A DNA stretch of 64,000 nt from Blasia pusilla (lineage: Eukaryota; Marchantiophyta; Marchantiopsida; Blasiales), in assembly GCA_050084515.1 (NCBI GenBank), contig CM114272.1, positions 18,538,001 through 18,602,000 on the forward strand. The letters are read 5' to 3'. Position numbers and translations under genes: made by a program. Each line of letters opens with the position of its first letter. Positions within the stretch are counted from its first letter, which is position 1. The notes beneath the pieces were generated by a model. That model saw nothing but the letters and a program-made list of their open reading frames with translations, had not been told where the DNA came from and ran no database searches. This document shows positions 22,096 through 33,235 of this stretch, one piece after another.

Positions 22096-22755
22096 TCAAT
22101 AATCCCCAACGCTTGTAACGTTGCATTTGATAGTGGTAAGATTAGAACTTGCGCTTTGCACAAAAATGTATGTGTCGTCCAGACGATGGAAGTCTTCTAA
22201 TTGGTCGATACCACATGAGGAACTCCTTTGCAGAATGGAGTAGCATCGAAGTCGCCTATGATGAGTCCTCCTAAGTTCCTCTATATTCTTGCCCAATTCG
22301 GCAAGCTGAGATAGTGGTTCCTTATCAAGAATGGAAGTAACATCCTCCTCTCCGAAAGCTATAACATCAAATGAGGTAAGGCCTTGAAGGACACGGATTG
22401 TGGATAATAGGATGTTATATAAATTAGAAATCCACACATTTCGATGGTAATAATCATCATTCTCGACACTCCATGGCAGCTTTCGTTCCCTTTCGCGAGG
22501 ACGAGGAGAGTATGTTCCTCTTTTCCATGATATGTAGTTCTCGTAGTCTGGTGGGAGTTTAAACATGCACTTACGAGGGAGGCTACTTCCAATGGAAAAG
22601 GAACTTCTTGAACTGTCCAAATTTGGAATAGCACGCGGCGCATTCTCCTTGGCAGGTTTCTCCATATGCCTTGGATGAGAGACCACAACAACAACAGAAC
22701 ACACATAGTCATTACACGCTAGAAGGAGAAAAAATACGAACAATGAGAAAATCAA
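22096..22755 (-). CDS. hypothetical protein, 219 residues, unrecognised
   Basis: One uninterrupted minus-strand frame of 219 codons, which is long for this decayed window. The N-terminus (about residues 2-26) is strongly hydrophobic, MIFSLFVFFLLLACNDYVCS, and could be a signal peptide or membrane anchor. The rest has charged stretches (PRPRERERKLPW) and a helical part with leucines near ILLSTIRVLQGLTSF. I do not recognise a family. The start is the first Met of the frame. It could be an orphan gene, one exon of a larger gene, or chance. The sequence upstream of the start is AT-rich with a 64-bp tandem duplication at 22733-22840. Confidence 0.35.
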   Translation of the reverse strand: MIFSLFVFFLLLACNDYVCSVVVVVSHPRHMEKPAKENAPRAIPNLDSSRSSFSIGSSLPRKCMFKLPPDYENYISWKRGTYSPRPRERERKLPWSVENDDYYHRNVWISNLYNILLSTIRVLQGLTSFDVIAFGEEDVTSILDKEPLSQLAELGKNIEELRRTHHRRLRCYSILQRSSSCGIDQLEDFHRLDDTYIFVQSASSNLTTIKCNVTSVGDY

Positions 22756-22840
22756 GCCATAAAGAAACTACCGGTCACTGAAGAGGCTCGCACACAATAC
22801 GAACAATGAGGTAATAAAGCAGAAAGAAACTATCGAGTAA
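22733..22840. repeat. 64-bp imperfect tandem duplication
   Basis: AATACGAACAATGAG followed by similar A-rich sequence and AAAGAAACTA occurs at 22734 and again at 22798. It overlaps the start of the unrecognised minus-strand ORF. Confidence 0.6.
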
Positions 22841-24716
22841 GAACACGGGATAGGATAGTGGCTAACTAAAGAATGCAGTGTAACACTACACAATCGGATG
22901 TAAACAATCATGTAATTATCGAAAGAATGCGGTAATCCAAGGTAAATAATCAGCAACTTCTCCAAATGATGCGGTAATCCACAGGGCGAGGAGTAGTAGG
23001 GGAGGGTACACATTTAAATACACGTGAAGAGATGTGAATCATCTCTTGGAAAGGAAGGTAGAGGGAACACCAAACGGACGAACCCTAAATCGTGGCCAAA
23101 ACGCGAGGCGAGGGAAGAAACCTTGGCCGTGGCGCTCTGATATGCTAAAATTCACCACTAAACCTCACGCAATGTTAGCGCTGCCGTGGCGCTTCGATAC
23201 ACTCAACGCAGTGCCAAACGCGGGCTCCATAAGACAAACGAGGAAATGAGGTGGTTTTGGACATTCCCTTTAAAAAGCTTCCCACGTGCCTAGTTTGCGA
23301 TGTTAGTTTGGGTTATCCGGCCTAAAATAGGCACCCCTGCCAAAATTTGAGATTTCGTATTCAAATTTCAAAGCCATCCATGCGGTGAAGTCATGAATGT
23401 GTCGTGATGAACGGCTTGGCCATGGCATCGTCTCTCCATCTCTCCACCTCATGCCATGAAGGTGTCATGGACGCGGCATGCAAGTGGTATGGCATTCAGG
23501 GCTATGGCACCTTACACATCTCCATGGACCCTACACGCTTGAGCTGGCCGCTCGATGGGGCGCCGGCGTTCCGGTTGGAAGGATATCCGGTGCTGGGTAT
23601 TCATTCTCGGGTTCCACCCGTGACCCGGCTGTCCACACGGAGGGACCCTTGCTGCAGTTAACGCTGAGGCCGTGGTTCTTAACGCGAGGCTTGGCCTTGT
23701 GGATCGGACTTCTTAACGCACTGGATGATAACCAGTGCAAGCTTGGTCTGGCCACTGCTTTCGACCGTGAGGAGTTAAAGCTCGGGCAGAGGAGTCGGTG
23801 GGGAGTGTGGGACTGAGTAGCACTTAGATTATTAGATGGGATAACAACTGGATGGGGAGAGCGTCCTGCTATCGCACGCTGCACGAGCACCATAGCTCGT
23901 AGACGAGCACTATGAGTCTTATGACATATGGTGCTCTCAGACGAGCCTCAATCTGTGAGAATGAGAGTGAGAGCTGCTAGTGGGTGATTATCCACTGCGT
24001 CGCGACGCGCTGATCTCTTCAATCTGCTTGGCATAAGCCTGGCCCGGTCATGTACGCTTGCTCGCCGGCCTGCGCCCAATCCCCTAGAACCATGCTGCGT
24101 GCACGTTGACGCGCGGGGGGGGGAAATTCTCCACCGACCACGCCATGTGCACCACGAGTTCGTTTGGAGATCCGTGTGGCGTCCGAACAGAAAGAATCCC
24201 ATCTCACGAGGTTTCATTCGTTCTTCATATCATGGGCACTCTCCCATCAGTGTGAGCTTTGGCTGTGGCGATCGAGTGGCCGCAGGGGAGAGGACGACAT
24301 CCCTTCGGACGGGGATTACTGAATCCTCGCACACCAACCTGCTTTCATATCATTGCGCAAAGCGCATGTGAGACCAGACCTTGCTTTCCACGCACAAATC
24401 GGGAGTGGGGCGCATTTATTCCAAAAAGCCCTCCGACTTCCAAGCCTTTGCCGCGTCCCTCATCGAAACAGTGGAGTGCATCGCGGTGCCACTCTGTGCC
24501 ACAGGAGTTGGCTATGGAAGCTCTGGTGGGAGGTGTTTCTGGACGGATATGACCTTCCCTCCATCGCAGATTCCAAGTCAACTTCGGAGATATGATGAAT
24601 TCCTAACACCATTACTTTCTCGAAAGCGAGCTCATCATTTAGGGTCGAGTGGACTAGGGGTTAGGGTGGATATGGAAATAGTCATGGTTACCTCCGGAGA
24701 ACTAGGATCCCGATCG
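22841..24716. other. no recognisable gene; mixed-composition stretch
   Basis: Several overlapping open frames of 60-130 codons on both strands between 23400 and 24770 contain no familiar motif and shadow each other, so none is called. The segment 23400-24600 is GC-richer than its surroundings and could be low-copy host sequence. Confidence 0.4.
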
Positions 24717-24807
24717 CCCTTTTATCTTAGGGAGGTAGTGGAGTATGGGACTCTCCACTACCTCCCAAGATAAAAGGGTAGTGGAGAGTCCCATACTCCA
24801 CTACCTC
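24717..24807. repeat. compound foldback (three alternating inverted units)
   Basis: CCCTTTTATCTTAGGGAGGT... at 24717-24743 is the reverse complement of 24753-24778 with one bulged A (24729), loop 9. The unit GAGGTAGTGGAG..CTACC (from 24733) then appears inverted again at 24777-24807. The result can fold in two alternative hairpins. Confidence 0.85.
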
Positions 24808-24820
24808 CCATACCTTTATA

Positions 24821-25012
24821 CGGCCAATAGGATTTAGAACTATGGTTTCTATGAAAAATTGTTTTTTGATGTGTGGTGTGAGAATCCCAACAACATAAGC
24901 GTGAATCATCAACATGGCCCATAGGATTTAGGACTATGGTTTATGTGAAATAATTGTTTTTTAATATGTGGTGTGTGAATCCCAACAATCCCAAGAACAT
25001 AAGCGTGAATTC
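24821..25012. repeat. tandem duplication of about 92 bp
   Basis: GGATTTAGAACTATGGTTT..TGTGGTGTG..CATAAGCGTGAAT at 24829-24907 is repeated with a few changes at 24922-25010. No coding content. Confidence 0.7.
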
Positions 25013-26269
25013 GAGTTTTTTTTCATCCCCATGTAAATCTAGAGAACTAATGTGGGCCCACATGTTTAAAATTACCCTCTCATAATGTTGAGACTGTTTA
25101 GGGTTTGAATTACTTGCCACAATGATAATTGATTTCTAAAATGGTCAAGTTCTATTCTAAATTAATTTTGAATGATTTTATTGGCTTAGAAGAAGAGTGA
25201 TCATATTAGTTGAGAATGCCAAAGTGTATGGAGGAGAGACGTTTGTAAAATGAAGGGGCACCCTCCAATAATAATAAGCTTTCCATCCAAAACGACAAAA
25301 AACTCATGAGCATTCACCATCTTATGACCAAGTTATTTAATGTAAAAAGCATGTCTATAACATAAGCAAAGGTTGGTCTCCAAATGGAAAAATGAAATAT
25401 CTTTTCACCTTTAATAAAATCAAAATTTTTGTAAGAAGAAAGGTCATATTAGCTTTTGAGAATGGACAAGTGTATACCAATCTAAAATAATTTAGGGATA
25501 TGATGGAGGTGCCAAGCATCAATACCCTCACTAATATTTCTTCTTTTGAGTTGATCAAAATGATAAATAAAGGGCCACTCTAAATTATAAGCAAGGTTTG
25601 TTATGTTTGCCTTGTTTAAAAAAAAAAAAACCCAAAATACCCCCTTAACAATATCCTCTATCATATACATTTCCAAAAGTGGAGCAAGCCACTCCAATAT
25701 TTGCTTTAATTCTTGGAAAAGTGTGCACACCTAGTGTAAGAAAAGAGGCCATTGGTCTCCTTCCATACTTAAATAGATTACTTGAGTCAACAATATCAAT
25801 AGGGAAATAATCAAGTTGCCTAAAAATTCCCAAAAAAAAAAACAATTCCTCTTGTTGTGGTTTGAAATTTACTTCTTGTTGCTCCCTGGCTATGTGTAAA
25901 GCAAAGATTTTTTGGAAAATCAAGAAGCTATCTATTCTTAATAGCATAGATTAATTAAATATTCTAGTGTGCATAATATTGAGATAATAAAGTTAATTTA
26001 TAACTACCACTACTAGAAAAAAAAATTTTTGCAACACTTGAGAGTTGCGATGTACTCGCACATTACTCTCAATACACTAGCAAATTTGGAAGTGGGGCGC
26101 TCTCAACAAAATCACAAACATAAAATTAAGTCCTTGTAAATGAGCAAAACCTGATGTTGTTATTTTACAATGATAAGGACGATTGGTTCCATTATTGACT
26201 AGAAACACGCAAATTTGTATTCGGAAAGCCTGGCGTTGATTTGTGGGGACGTCTTTTGCGCTTGGGTTT
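25013..26269. other. AT-rich, no gene seen
   Basis: Only short open frames are present. Poly-A runs at about 25618-25631 and 25831-25842 and general A/T richness suggest old repeat sequence. Nothing was assigned. Confidence 0.4.
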
Positions 26270-26760
26270 GGACCCGTACGTTGATTCTTTTTGCTCAACC
26301 TAGGACTCTGGGTATAAGAGCATCTGCAGATCTGCCATGGCTCAGATTTTACCTTTCGACAAGTGCAATTGTCCTCGACCCTTGAGTCGGCCTTGGAAAA
26401 GTTGGCTTATGCCAACCACAACCCTTATGGGATTTCCCCCCTAAGAACTATACGTGAAATTTTACCTTCATACAACTCCATTTCATTCTAAAAACTGGGA
26501 TAAAGCTACATCCGAGATTAAAGGTCCATACTGCGGGGTCATGCCTAGATAATTGAATACGAGTTTTCTTGAAAAGGTAGAGAATCTCTTTACGGATCTA
26601 TATGCTTTGATTGGAATTGCAAGGGACGCTATGCGCATCGAATTTGTAGCCAAAAATTAAGCTCCCAAAAGGTAACCATTTAGAAAGTAGATAGGCTCCT
26701 TTCCCTGCTGCTGCTTGTTATCAAGCGCTTTCCTATTGCTAGGTCCCTTTCAGGTAGGCG
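26270..26760 (-). other. fragment resembling an organelle group II intron
   Basis: On the minus strand the segment 26429-26480 reads GGAGTTGTATGAAGGTAAAA, then TTTCACGTATAGTTCTTAGG followed by GGGGAAATCC. This resembles the group II intron element GAGCCGTATG..GAAA..CACGTACGGTTC..GGGG known from plant organelles and bacteria, with a few changes. The flanks (GGAAAGCGCTTGATAACAAG, GGCATGACCCCGCAGTATGG) have the even composition of plant mitochondrial DNA. No maturase frame is seen. I infer a nuclear copy of organelle, probably mitochondrial, DNA; the source intron is not identified. Confidence 0.45.
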
Positions 26761-26856
26761 GGTAATACGGGCACTGGAAATTTTTTGTGAGTGCAGCACA
26801 TGGCTTGGGGTGTCAATCATTTTGGCTAAGATTGACTAGAAATGGCTTTACTGCTG

Positions 26857-26980
26857 TCGTGGGCATACACATCGCTACACAACATACATCGTTGTCACTG
26901 AACACACACACAAACACGCACGATCCCATGCTAACTCATGGCATCCAAACAACGAGACAAGAAGTACCAAAATATCTCCA
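26857..26980 (-). repeat. R1 LTR remnant of copy D
   Basis: The minus strand reads TGGAGATATTTTGGTACTTC and continues with GTGTGTGTGTTCAGTGACAA and GCGATGTGTATG as in copy A (4557-4682). Similarity ends near 26857 at the position where copy A's internal deletion or duplication begins, so the rest of the LTR is lost. Confidence 0.75.
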
Positions 26981-26992
26981 ATCGCCCCCCTA
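26981..26992 (-). other. polypurine tract of R1 copy D
   Basis: The minus strand carries AGCTAGGGGGGCGAT directly before the LTR start TGGAGATATT, as in copy A (AGCTAGGGGGGAGAT). Confidence 0.75.
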
Positions 26993-27180
26993 GCTGGTGG
27001 TTAGGTCCCTCTAACTCCAAATAGCCATCTTTCCCTACCTACCATGACATACATCTCTCGGACGCTAAGAGCAAGAAGGTCCGGTGCTCATGTGGCCCCA
27101 TCGTTAGTCGCCTTCCTGTTATCCATGTCAGAAAAAAAGTCAGGATTGAAACCTACCTAGTATCTCCTTTATGTACATCT

Positions 27181-27320
27181 GGGACACATCCATCATCCCC
27201 GAGGAACCCTAGTGAGAGGTGGCGTCAGACATGCCATATGCCAACCTCTTGAACACCCATCACAGACTAGCATCGTGGCCGCACCACGGGCAAAACCACA
27301 CAACATACAATGCAAGCCTG
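27181..27320 (-). pseudogene. PHD finger at C-terminus of R1 pol, copy D
   Basis: The minus-strand frame reads CMLCGFARGAATMLVC, DGCSRGWHMACLTPPL, then a TGA stop (27193-27195) followed by WMCPRC. Unlike copy A, the frame is open through the first six ligands, so the intact copy of the domain can be judged here. The final Cys pair lies behind the stop. The domain directly follows the integrase C-terminal sequence CAPCHLPNIDGTVDPSL. Confidence 0.82.
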
Positions 27321-28500
27321 GAGGAACTACTGCTAAGCTCGGATCCACTGTACCATCAATGTTAGGAAGGTGACATGGTGCACAATTACGCACATGGTCC
27401 TTCCATACCATACCATCGCGTCCCTCCAGCAAGAGAACACCGGATGGAAAAACGTAACGCACTCTCAAGATAGTGCGCCCTGCAGTCACATCCAACGTCG
27501 TAGATGTCGTCTGCTGCAAGTAGACATAATCTCCCTGATGAAACCTCCGGATAGTTGGTCGATAACCACCACCCCGAATAGTGGCATACCTTAACGTATC
27601 CCGATGATGCGCAATCGCCAAGTTCTCGAACGCCATGGGCATCACTCTCCGAAACAACTGAGCCCTCTCAGAATATGCTCGCATCCATACATCAGGGTCA
27701 TCAAGGTTCAACACCTCACCAATATCTCGACAAATGGCCGAAGGTAAATCTGGCTCACGGCCATAAAGCAACAAGTACGATGAGAAAGATGCTAAGGATG
27801 CCTGCCTGCTGAATCTGTATCCCATCGCCAACCACAGCAACTGAAGGTCCCAATCTCCTAGGTGACCTCTCTGCAAGCCATTCTTACGTAGTCCTCTCTT
27901 CATCATCTGCACAACCCGATGCGCTAGTCCATCCATCTCAGGATGATCTCGCAAAGTCGTACGATGGTCGATGAGCGCCTGATCAAGGCCTTGAACTCAC
28001 CACGAAACTCGGTACCCTGGTTGTCAACACCTCAGCCGGTACGCCATAATGACTCAGGACTCTATCAAGGAAGGCATAAGCTACTCGCTCACTCGCTTTG
28101 TCAGGCAATGCAACCAACTCGATCCACTTCAAGAAGTGCTCGACCATCATCAACACATAACGACAGTGACGCTTCGTCCAAGGCAAAGGTCCTGCAAAAT
28201 CCAAACTCCATCTATACCCTAAGCCCATGATCGGTAATGGATGCAACTGTGGAGTTGGAGCATTGAACGATGCTCGGTCCCGATCACACACCATGCACTT
28301 GGCAACAAACTACCGAACGTCAGTATGCATGCCTCGCCACCAATACTGAATCTGGAGCAAGTTATACGTCCGCTTCACCCCAAAGTGACCCAACTCCTCG
28401 TGGGCATGCTGCACTAGTCGTGCTCTCAGCAAAGGATGTGGCACTACGCGTACTCTGCCATCCTCCCAAACCCTCAAAACATGTGTCCCCTCCCAACGGA
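27321..28500 (-). pseudogene. Integrase of R1 copy D
   Basis: The zinc finger is complete as HAHEELGHFGVKR and CMVCDR (28260-28420). The core begins YRWSLDFAGPLPW with the first Asp. The region of the second Asp reads LTTRVPSF in one frame and NQGTEFRGEFKALI in the next, consistent with a one-base loss that destroyed a TDQGTEF-like motif. The Glu position reads HPEMDGLAHRVVQ where copy A has AERVVQ, so the catalytic Glu is lost. The C-terminal half (27193-27954) is open over 253 codons and includes LASFSSYLLLYGREP, TIRRFHQGDYVYLQQ and GVLLLEGRDGMVW. Confidence 0.87.
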
Positions 28501-29140
28501 ACCGTCTAACCTGTTGTAGGATCCGATCTCGCTCTCTAGCATCCACTGTGCTCGCAACGCTGCCAGTACGAAGGTACTCCAAGACTACTCCATCATCATG
28601 AATATCTCGGCCACCTGTCGTCTCCTCACTAGCCTCGGGATCCAATGACTCTCCACTAGACCTCGCCATCGAAGTCTCCACACTCTGGCTCTCCATAGCC
28701 AACATGCCTAAATAGGCTGACGCGTGCCATCCTGGCATTGACTCCTCATCACTCTCTCCATGCCATCGAGCTCTAGTCACATCTCGTTGACTCAGGCATG
28801 GGTTTCGACTCAACCCATCTGCATCTTGGTTGAGCGTCCCAGGTCTATGTACCACCTGAAAATCATATTCCTGCAATAATAGAGCCCATCTTGCAAGCTT
28901 CCGTGTAAGCTTTTCGGGCTCCATCAACCACTTCAGTGGTTGATGATCAATGATGATGGTAAAGGGGTTGCCGAATAAGTAACACCTGAAATGCGCGATA
29001 GCCCACACTGCAACCAAACACTCACCCTCATACAAGCGTGTACTTTGCCTCTGCAGCATTGTTCGAGTGGCTAGCATAAGCCACCACGAACTCTCTACCC
29101 TCATCATTATGTTGGGTGAGCACTGCTCCAAGCCCCAACA
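28501..29140 (-). pseudogene. RNase H C-terminal part and connector, R1 copy D
   Basis: A 273-codon open frame (28310-29131) contains GECLVAVWAIAHFRCYLFGN, IIDHQPLKWLMEPEKLTRKL (third acidic region), ARWALLLQEYDFQVVHRPG and NQDADGLSRNPC, then the connector RWHGESDEESMPGWHA and HDDGVVLEYLRTGS leading to the integrase zinc finger. This is the longest intact pol piece of R1 in the window. Confidence 0.9.
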
Positions 29141-30253
29141 TGCTCCAATCTGTGTGCAACTGGAAAGGACGCCCCCGGATCGGTCTCCTCAAGATGGGCG
29201 TAGACATCAACCTATCCTTGAGCAACTGAAATGCTCGCTCTTGCTCATCCCCCCAGTGCCACTCATGATCCACCTTTGTCAGCAAGGTTAGGGGCTTTGC
29301 AATCGAACTGAATCCCTTGACGTACCGTCGATAGAAGTTCGCCAATCCCATGAATGCACGAACACAGCTCACATCTATAGGGCGTGGAATATGTGAGATA
29401 GCCTCTACCTTTGTATGTTGAACACCAAGGCCCCCTGGGTATATCGTATGACCCAAGTACTCAATCTAGTCATTGAAGAACTTGCACTTGCCTGGATGTA
29501 GCTTTAGCCCATGTAATTGCAATCGTCGAAACACCTCCTCTAGATGTCGCTCATGCTCCTCAACCGTGGCGCTAAAGACTATGATGTCATCAATATAACA
29601 CCTAGCAAAATCCAGACCATCCAAGATCATATCCATGACCCTTTGAAACTAAGTCGGGGCGTTCTTTAACCCAAATGGTAAGAACCGCCACTGGTACAAA
29701 CAATCCTTCCCGTGAGGATCGATGCCCCAAAATGCCGTCTTCTGCCTGTCCTCCAATATGATAGGAAGTTGATGGTATCCGGCTCGCAAATCCAATGAAC
29801 TGAAGACCTTTGCGTGACCAATTGCATCAAAGATCTCCTCAGGGGTGGGCATGGCATACCTATCGGACTTCGTCTGTCGATTGATAGGTCGGTAATCCCC
29901 ACACATCCGCCTATCCGTCCAATTGCCATGCACATCCTTCTTGGCGGGCATGACATACTCCCATGGGACATCTCCACTAGTCTTGCTCTAACCAAGTCAT
30001 GGCTCCTACTATGAATCAGAGCCCTCTCAATATCACTGTACCTGTAGGGTTGTCGGAAGATCGGCGTATCACTCGACAACTCAATACGGATCCCCGGTCC
30101 CTTTAGCATACCCAAATCCTCCATGCTAAATGCAAAGTAGCTCCTATAACTCGTGAGGAATTGATGTATCCGGCGCCGCTCTCCTCCTGTCAACTTAGGG
30201 CCCATATATGGCTCCCAAGTCTCCATCGTCACTACGTTAGGACTCTCTAGCAC
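29141..30253 (-). pseudogene. Reverse transcriptase and RNase H start, R1 copy D
   Basis: Reading on the minus strand: FAFSMEDLGMLKGPGIRIEL, then a frameshift near 29960, VMPAKKDVHGNWTDRRMCGD, SSLDLRAGYHQLPIILEDRQ, FWGIDPHGKDCLYQWRFLPF, GLKNAPT then a stop (about 29649), and the catalytic YIDDIIVFS at about 29583-29600. After a stop near 29466 come VEAISHIPRPIDVSCVRAFM, NFYRRYVKGFSSIAKPL, and the RNase H start FQLHTDWSMLGLGAVLTQ with its first Asp intact. It is closer to functional sequence than copy A and shows the family state at most sites where A has decayed. Confidence 0.9.
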
Positions 30254-30566
30254 GGGTATCGGTGGTTGCTATGGTGCAACCCCATCTCGAACAACAACGC
30301 TCGGCTGCTCTTCTGCAGCCAACTGCAAACTCTGATCTCCTCCACATGCAGTGCTCGGAACCACACTCGATGTTGTGGCTCGGAACCCGCTCTCTCTCGT
30401 TGGCGTTGGGCTCCACCAACCTTTGAACTTGGTCATCCCAAACCAAGCCATGACCGGCCTCCTTGTATGCATAGGAAGCGGGAAAACTCACAAATGTGGG
30501 AAAGGCTGCCCGCGGCCTGCCTACCCTGTTGACCATAGTCAGCGGTGGTCGATCATCGTGCCTCAA
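30254..30566 (-). pseudogene. C-terminal end of methyltransferase and linker, R1 copy D
   Basis: The frame RHDDRPPLTMVNRVGRP, FVSFPASYAYKEAGHG, DDQVQRLVEPNANERE is the same as copy A 703-880, the methyltransferase C-terminal (motif IX) region. The IGFP to VLGRAMD part of copy A is missing; the frame jumps to the linker GGDQSLQLAAEEQPSVVVRD. Upstream the element is cut at 30566 where R2 LTR sequence begins, so motifs I-VIII are lost. Confidence 0.75.
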
Positions 30567-30569
30567 TGT

Positions 30570-30931
30570 TAGTTGGTGGCTAGGTTAGTTGGGGTAATTT
30601 GGAAAATATCAAGTGGGTAAAAGAGGATATTTTGGAAGAAATAAGAGGAAATCTACTTGTGTCAAAATGTGATTGGCTAAGCCTTGAGCGGAAGCCATGT
30701 GGCACAAGATAAGATAAGCTCTATTTCGTACTCTTGTGGATCCCTTGTGAGCATATAAAGAAGAAGGACCTTCAAGGGTTGATCACCTTCTATTCCACAT
30801 CTTGAGTCTCTCGTGTCTCTCTTGATTGTATGGCTTTGGGATTGCTTACTCTTCCAATGAGAGTGGATCACCCCTCTTGGGAGAGTAATTTGATCATGGT
30901 CTATTCTTCGAGAGGTTTTTAGAGTGTGGTG
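30570..30931 (+). repeat. R2 LTR middle fragment
   Basis: This is nearly identical to 51705-52060 of the R2 solo LTR (AGTTGGTGGCTAGGTTAGTT through CTTCGAGAGGTTTTTAGAGT), including the TATA box at about 30752-30760. Both ends are truncated. It abuts copy D's methyltransferase end in the opposite orientation. The left break falls where the copy B fragment stops (after GTCTTGG). Confidence 0.8.
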
Positions 30932-31021
30932 TTATCCACCCGGGTTAAAACCTCCAACCCGCGTAAATGGTTCGCATGGTATAAAATAAATAACATTACC
31001 GGGTGAGAGAAATCTTCCTTT

Positions 31022-31159
31022 CATCTAGTTTAATTATTTAAGTAGATGAAATTAAGCTGTCCAAGGGGGGGACAAGACCAGGGAAAAAAGACATCTACTT
31101 TAATTATTTAATTAGACGAAATTAAACTATTAAACGGGTCAAGGCCAGAGAAAAAAGAG
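31022..31159. repeat. tandem duplication of about 69 bp
   Basis: CATCTAGTTTAATTATTTAA followed by an AAATTAA block and GGGAAAAAAGA repeats once with changes (31022-31091, 31092-31159). Each unit begins with an imperfect palindrome (CATCTA...TAGATG). Confidence 0.65.
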
Positions 31160-33097
31160 TGTAGAATAGAAAGATGTTTGTTCCTGTGAAGACCCCCTTC
31201 CTATAAATAAATAGAATAAATAAATAAACAAACAAACATACCGAGCACATTTATGAAAAGAAAGAAACCGGTAAGTCGTATTCAACCCGGACACGCGGAT
31301 AGGATCCGGAATCCGGATAGCTTAAATGCCTACATTTAGGCTAACCATCGAGACCCCTTATTAAGTTAGTAACGCGGACGGCCATTCGGGCAAGACGCCA
31401 AGACGGACTTTCTGGTGTAGCTCATTCCATCACTGTATCGGTATATCCGCTGGCTTATGCGATTCTCACTCACTCACTCATGTGCGACCTGCAACATGTG
31501 GGCCCCATCGGGCTGTGCCGGGCCGGGCTTTGCAGTGGCAGGAGAGCAGCCCGGTCGTGCGTCAGTTCCGACTTTGTAGCCGCACACAAATATGATCTAC
31601 GTAGAAGGCGCATAGAGAGCGAGGTCGAGTTCGCCGCCCCCGCTAAGTTCCACCTACCACTACTTCGCCCCCCGCCCCCGAACCGCTGTCCGATTCCCGC
31701 TACTGTTAGTAGACGCCCCCTAACCGCTGTCCGCTGCCATCTACTGTAAGTCGACGCCCCCTGACCGCTGTCCGCCTCCAGATACTGTAAGCAGTCTACA
31801 CCGAATGATCCTCTTGACTGTCGAACGACCTTTGCTGCGTTCGGTGCAAGTGCGAGTGAGGCCTCAGAGAAGAACTGTCCGTGTCCCGGTCATCCAACCG
31901 GCTATCGACAATCAGGGCCGGGAAGCCGTGTGATAGTTCGCGACGTCGTTTCGGGGGCGGCCGACGGCGGCGACTGTCTGACGGGACGTAGAAGTGGATC
32001 TTTGGCTGGACGACGGATGTCTCCCTTCCTCGCGAGACATCCATTTCAGAAATCCAAGTTTCTATTAAAGTTTTATATTTATACTATAATGCGAGGAAGG
32101 GGGTTACCTCTTTTGGAAAAAAAATTCCCAAAAAAGTGGAGCCCTCCATAAATAATCATATGATGTGGTAGAGTAGCGGAAAAAGTTAAAAAAAAATCAA
32201 AATCAAATCTATGGGAAACCTTCCGAGGACTTCTATGTGAGTTTTTCCACCGGCTTATTTTTGAATGAGTCAAGTTTTTTTTCGGATTTAAATGGGACAC
32301 TTGGCAGTTCGGAAATAAAAGAGGAAACTCTTTGAAGTGGCCAGCCGTATTAAGACACCTGTGAACTCCCTAACTCTAGCTGATTGCACATAAATCATCT
32401 GCTCTAAGTTGGAGTAGACTCAACATAGGTGGTGGCAAAGTGGGGGCAGCGTCAAGAAGGTGGTGGCAGAGTGGAGGCAGCGTCAAGGTGGTGGAAAATC
32501 TGGAGAAAGCTTATCGGCCAAGAAGGTAAATCTCTCCCCAGGTTGAAATTGGTTTGGATTTTTTTCTGTCGTCTTAGCTTCCGCGCGGGCCTTCTCCATG
32601 TGACAGGGGAGAATTCAGAAGTTGTAAACTCGCTCACAAAATCTTCGAACAAGCTGGCTGCAAACAAACTCCAAGAATTCGTAACTTGTCAGTGCAGGAA
32701 TTACTTCCGTTCAGATCATACTTACGTCAGATCATACATGGTTCGCAAGTTCGTGATTTCACATCTTTATGTCAAGGAATCACAGGGCGTCGGTGAATCA
32801 CTCTATTCACGCTGGCGTATTGCAATCACCGAGAGTCCGTGATCGACTCTGTGTAGGCAGGCCTACATAACACTGCCTTTTACTCGACTGTTGTAGAACC
32901 TAGCTTGGTCCCTCCTTGATGACACAACGCACAATATTTACAGCTGAGAGCACCGTTCAGCCTCTGGATTTGTGTGTGGGGGAGAGAGTTTTTGGAAGTC
33001 ATAGACTTTTATGTGAGTGGGAATGGGGAGGAGGGGATGTGAGCAGAAATTGGCGCTTGCAGATTCAAATGTAGAGTCGTTGTGGAGACTATGGAGG
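31160..33097. other. no recognisable gene; includes a 41-bp minisatellite
   Basis: The part 31400-32050 is GC-rich and 32050-32350 AT-rich. Open frames of up to 137 codons (32429-32842) show no familiar motif. It might be low-copy host DNA. Confidence 0.4.
31682..31804. repeat. 41-bp minisatellite, three units
   Basis: Units start with ACCGCTGTCCG at 31682, 31723 and 31764 and contain CTACTGTAAGT-type sequence and GACGCCCCCT. Period is exactly 41 bp. Confidence 0.8.
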
Positions 33098-33235
33098 ATG
33101 GTAAGTCTCTCGAGTCACTATTGGGGCACCTTATGGATCTCGAGAGGAGAATCTATCAACCCACATTGTAGTCTCATAGTTTTCCACAGTGATTCACTGA
33201 AATGAGCCCGCCATAGCTCCGGAATTGTCTGCTTG
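33098..33235 (+). repeat. 138-bp direct repeat, left copy
   Basis: It starts ATGGTAAGTCTCTCGAGTCA and ends GCTCCGGAATTGTCTGCTTG. The right copy at 34434-34571 differs at about four positions. Both begin with a good 5' splice-site consensus (GGTAAGT). Confidence 0.9.

Noticed and set aside
23404-24773. cluster of overlapping open frames as a host gene
   Set aside because: Frames on both strands shadow each other, none has a known motif, and no splice pattern joins them convincingly.
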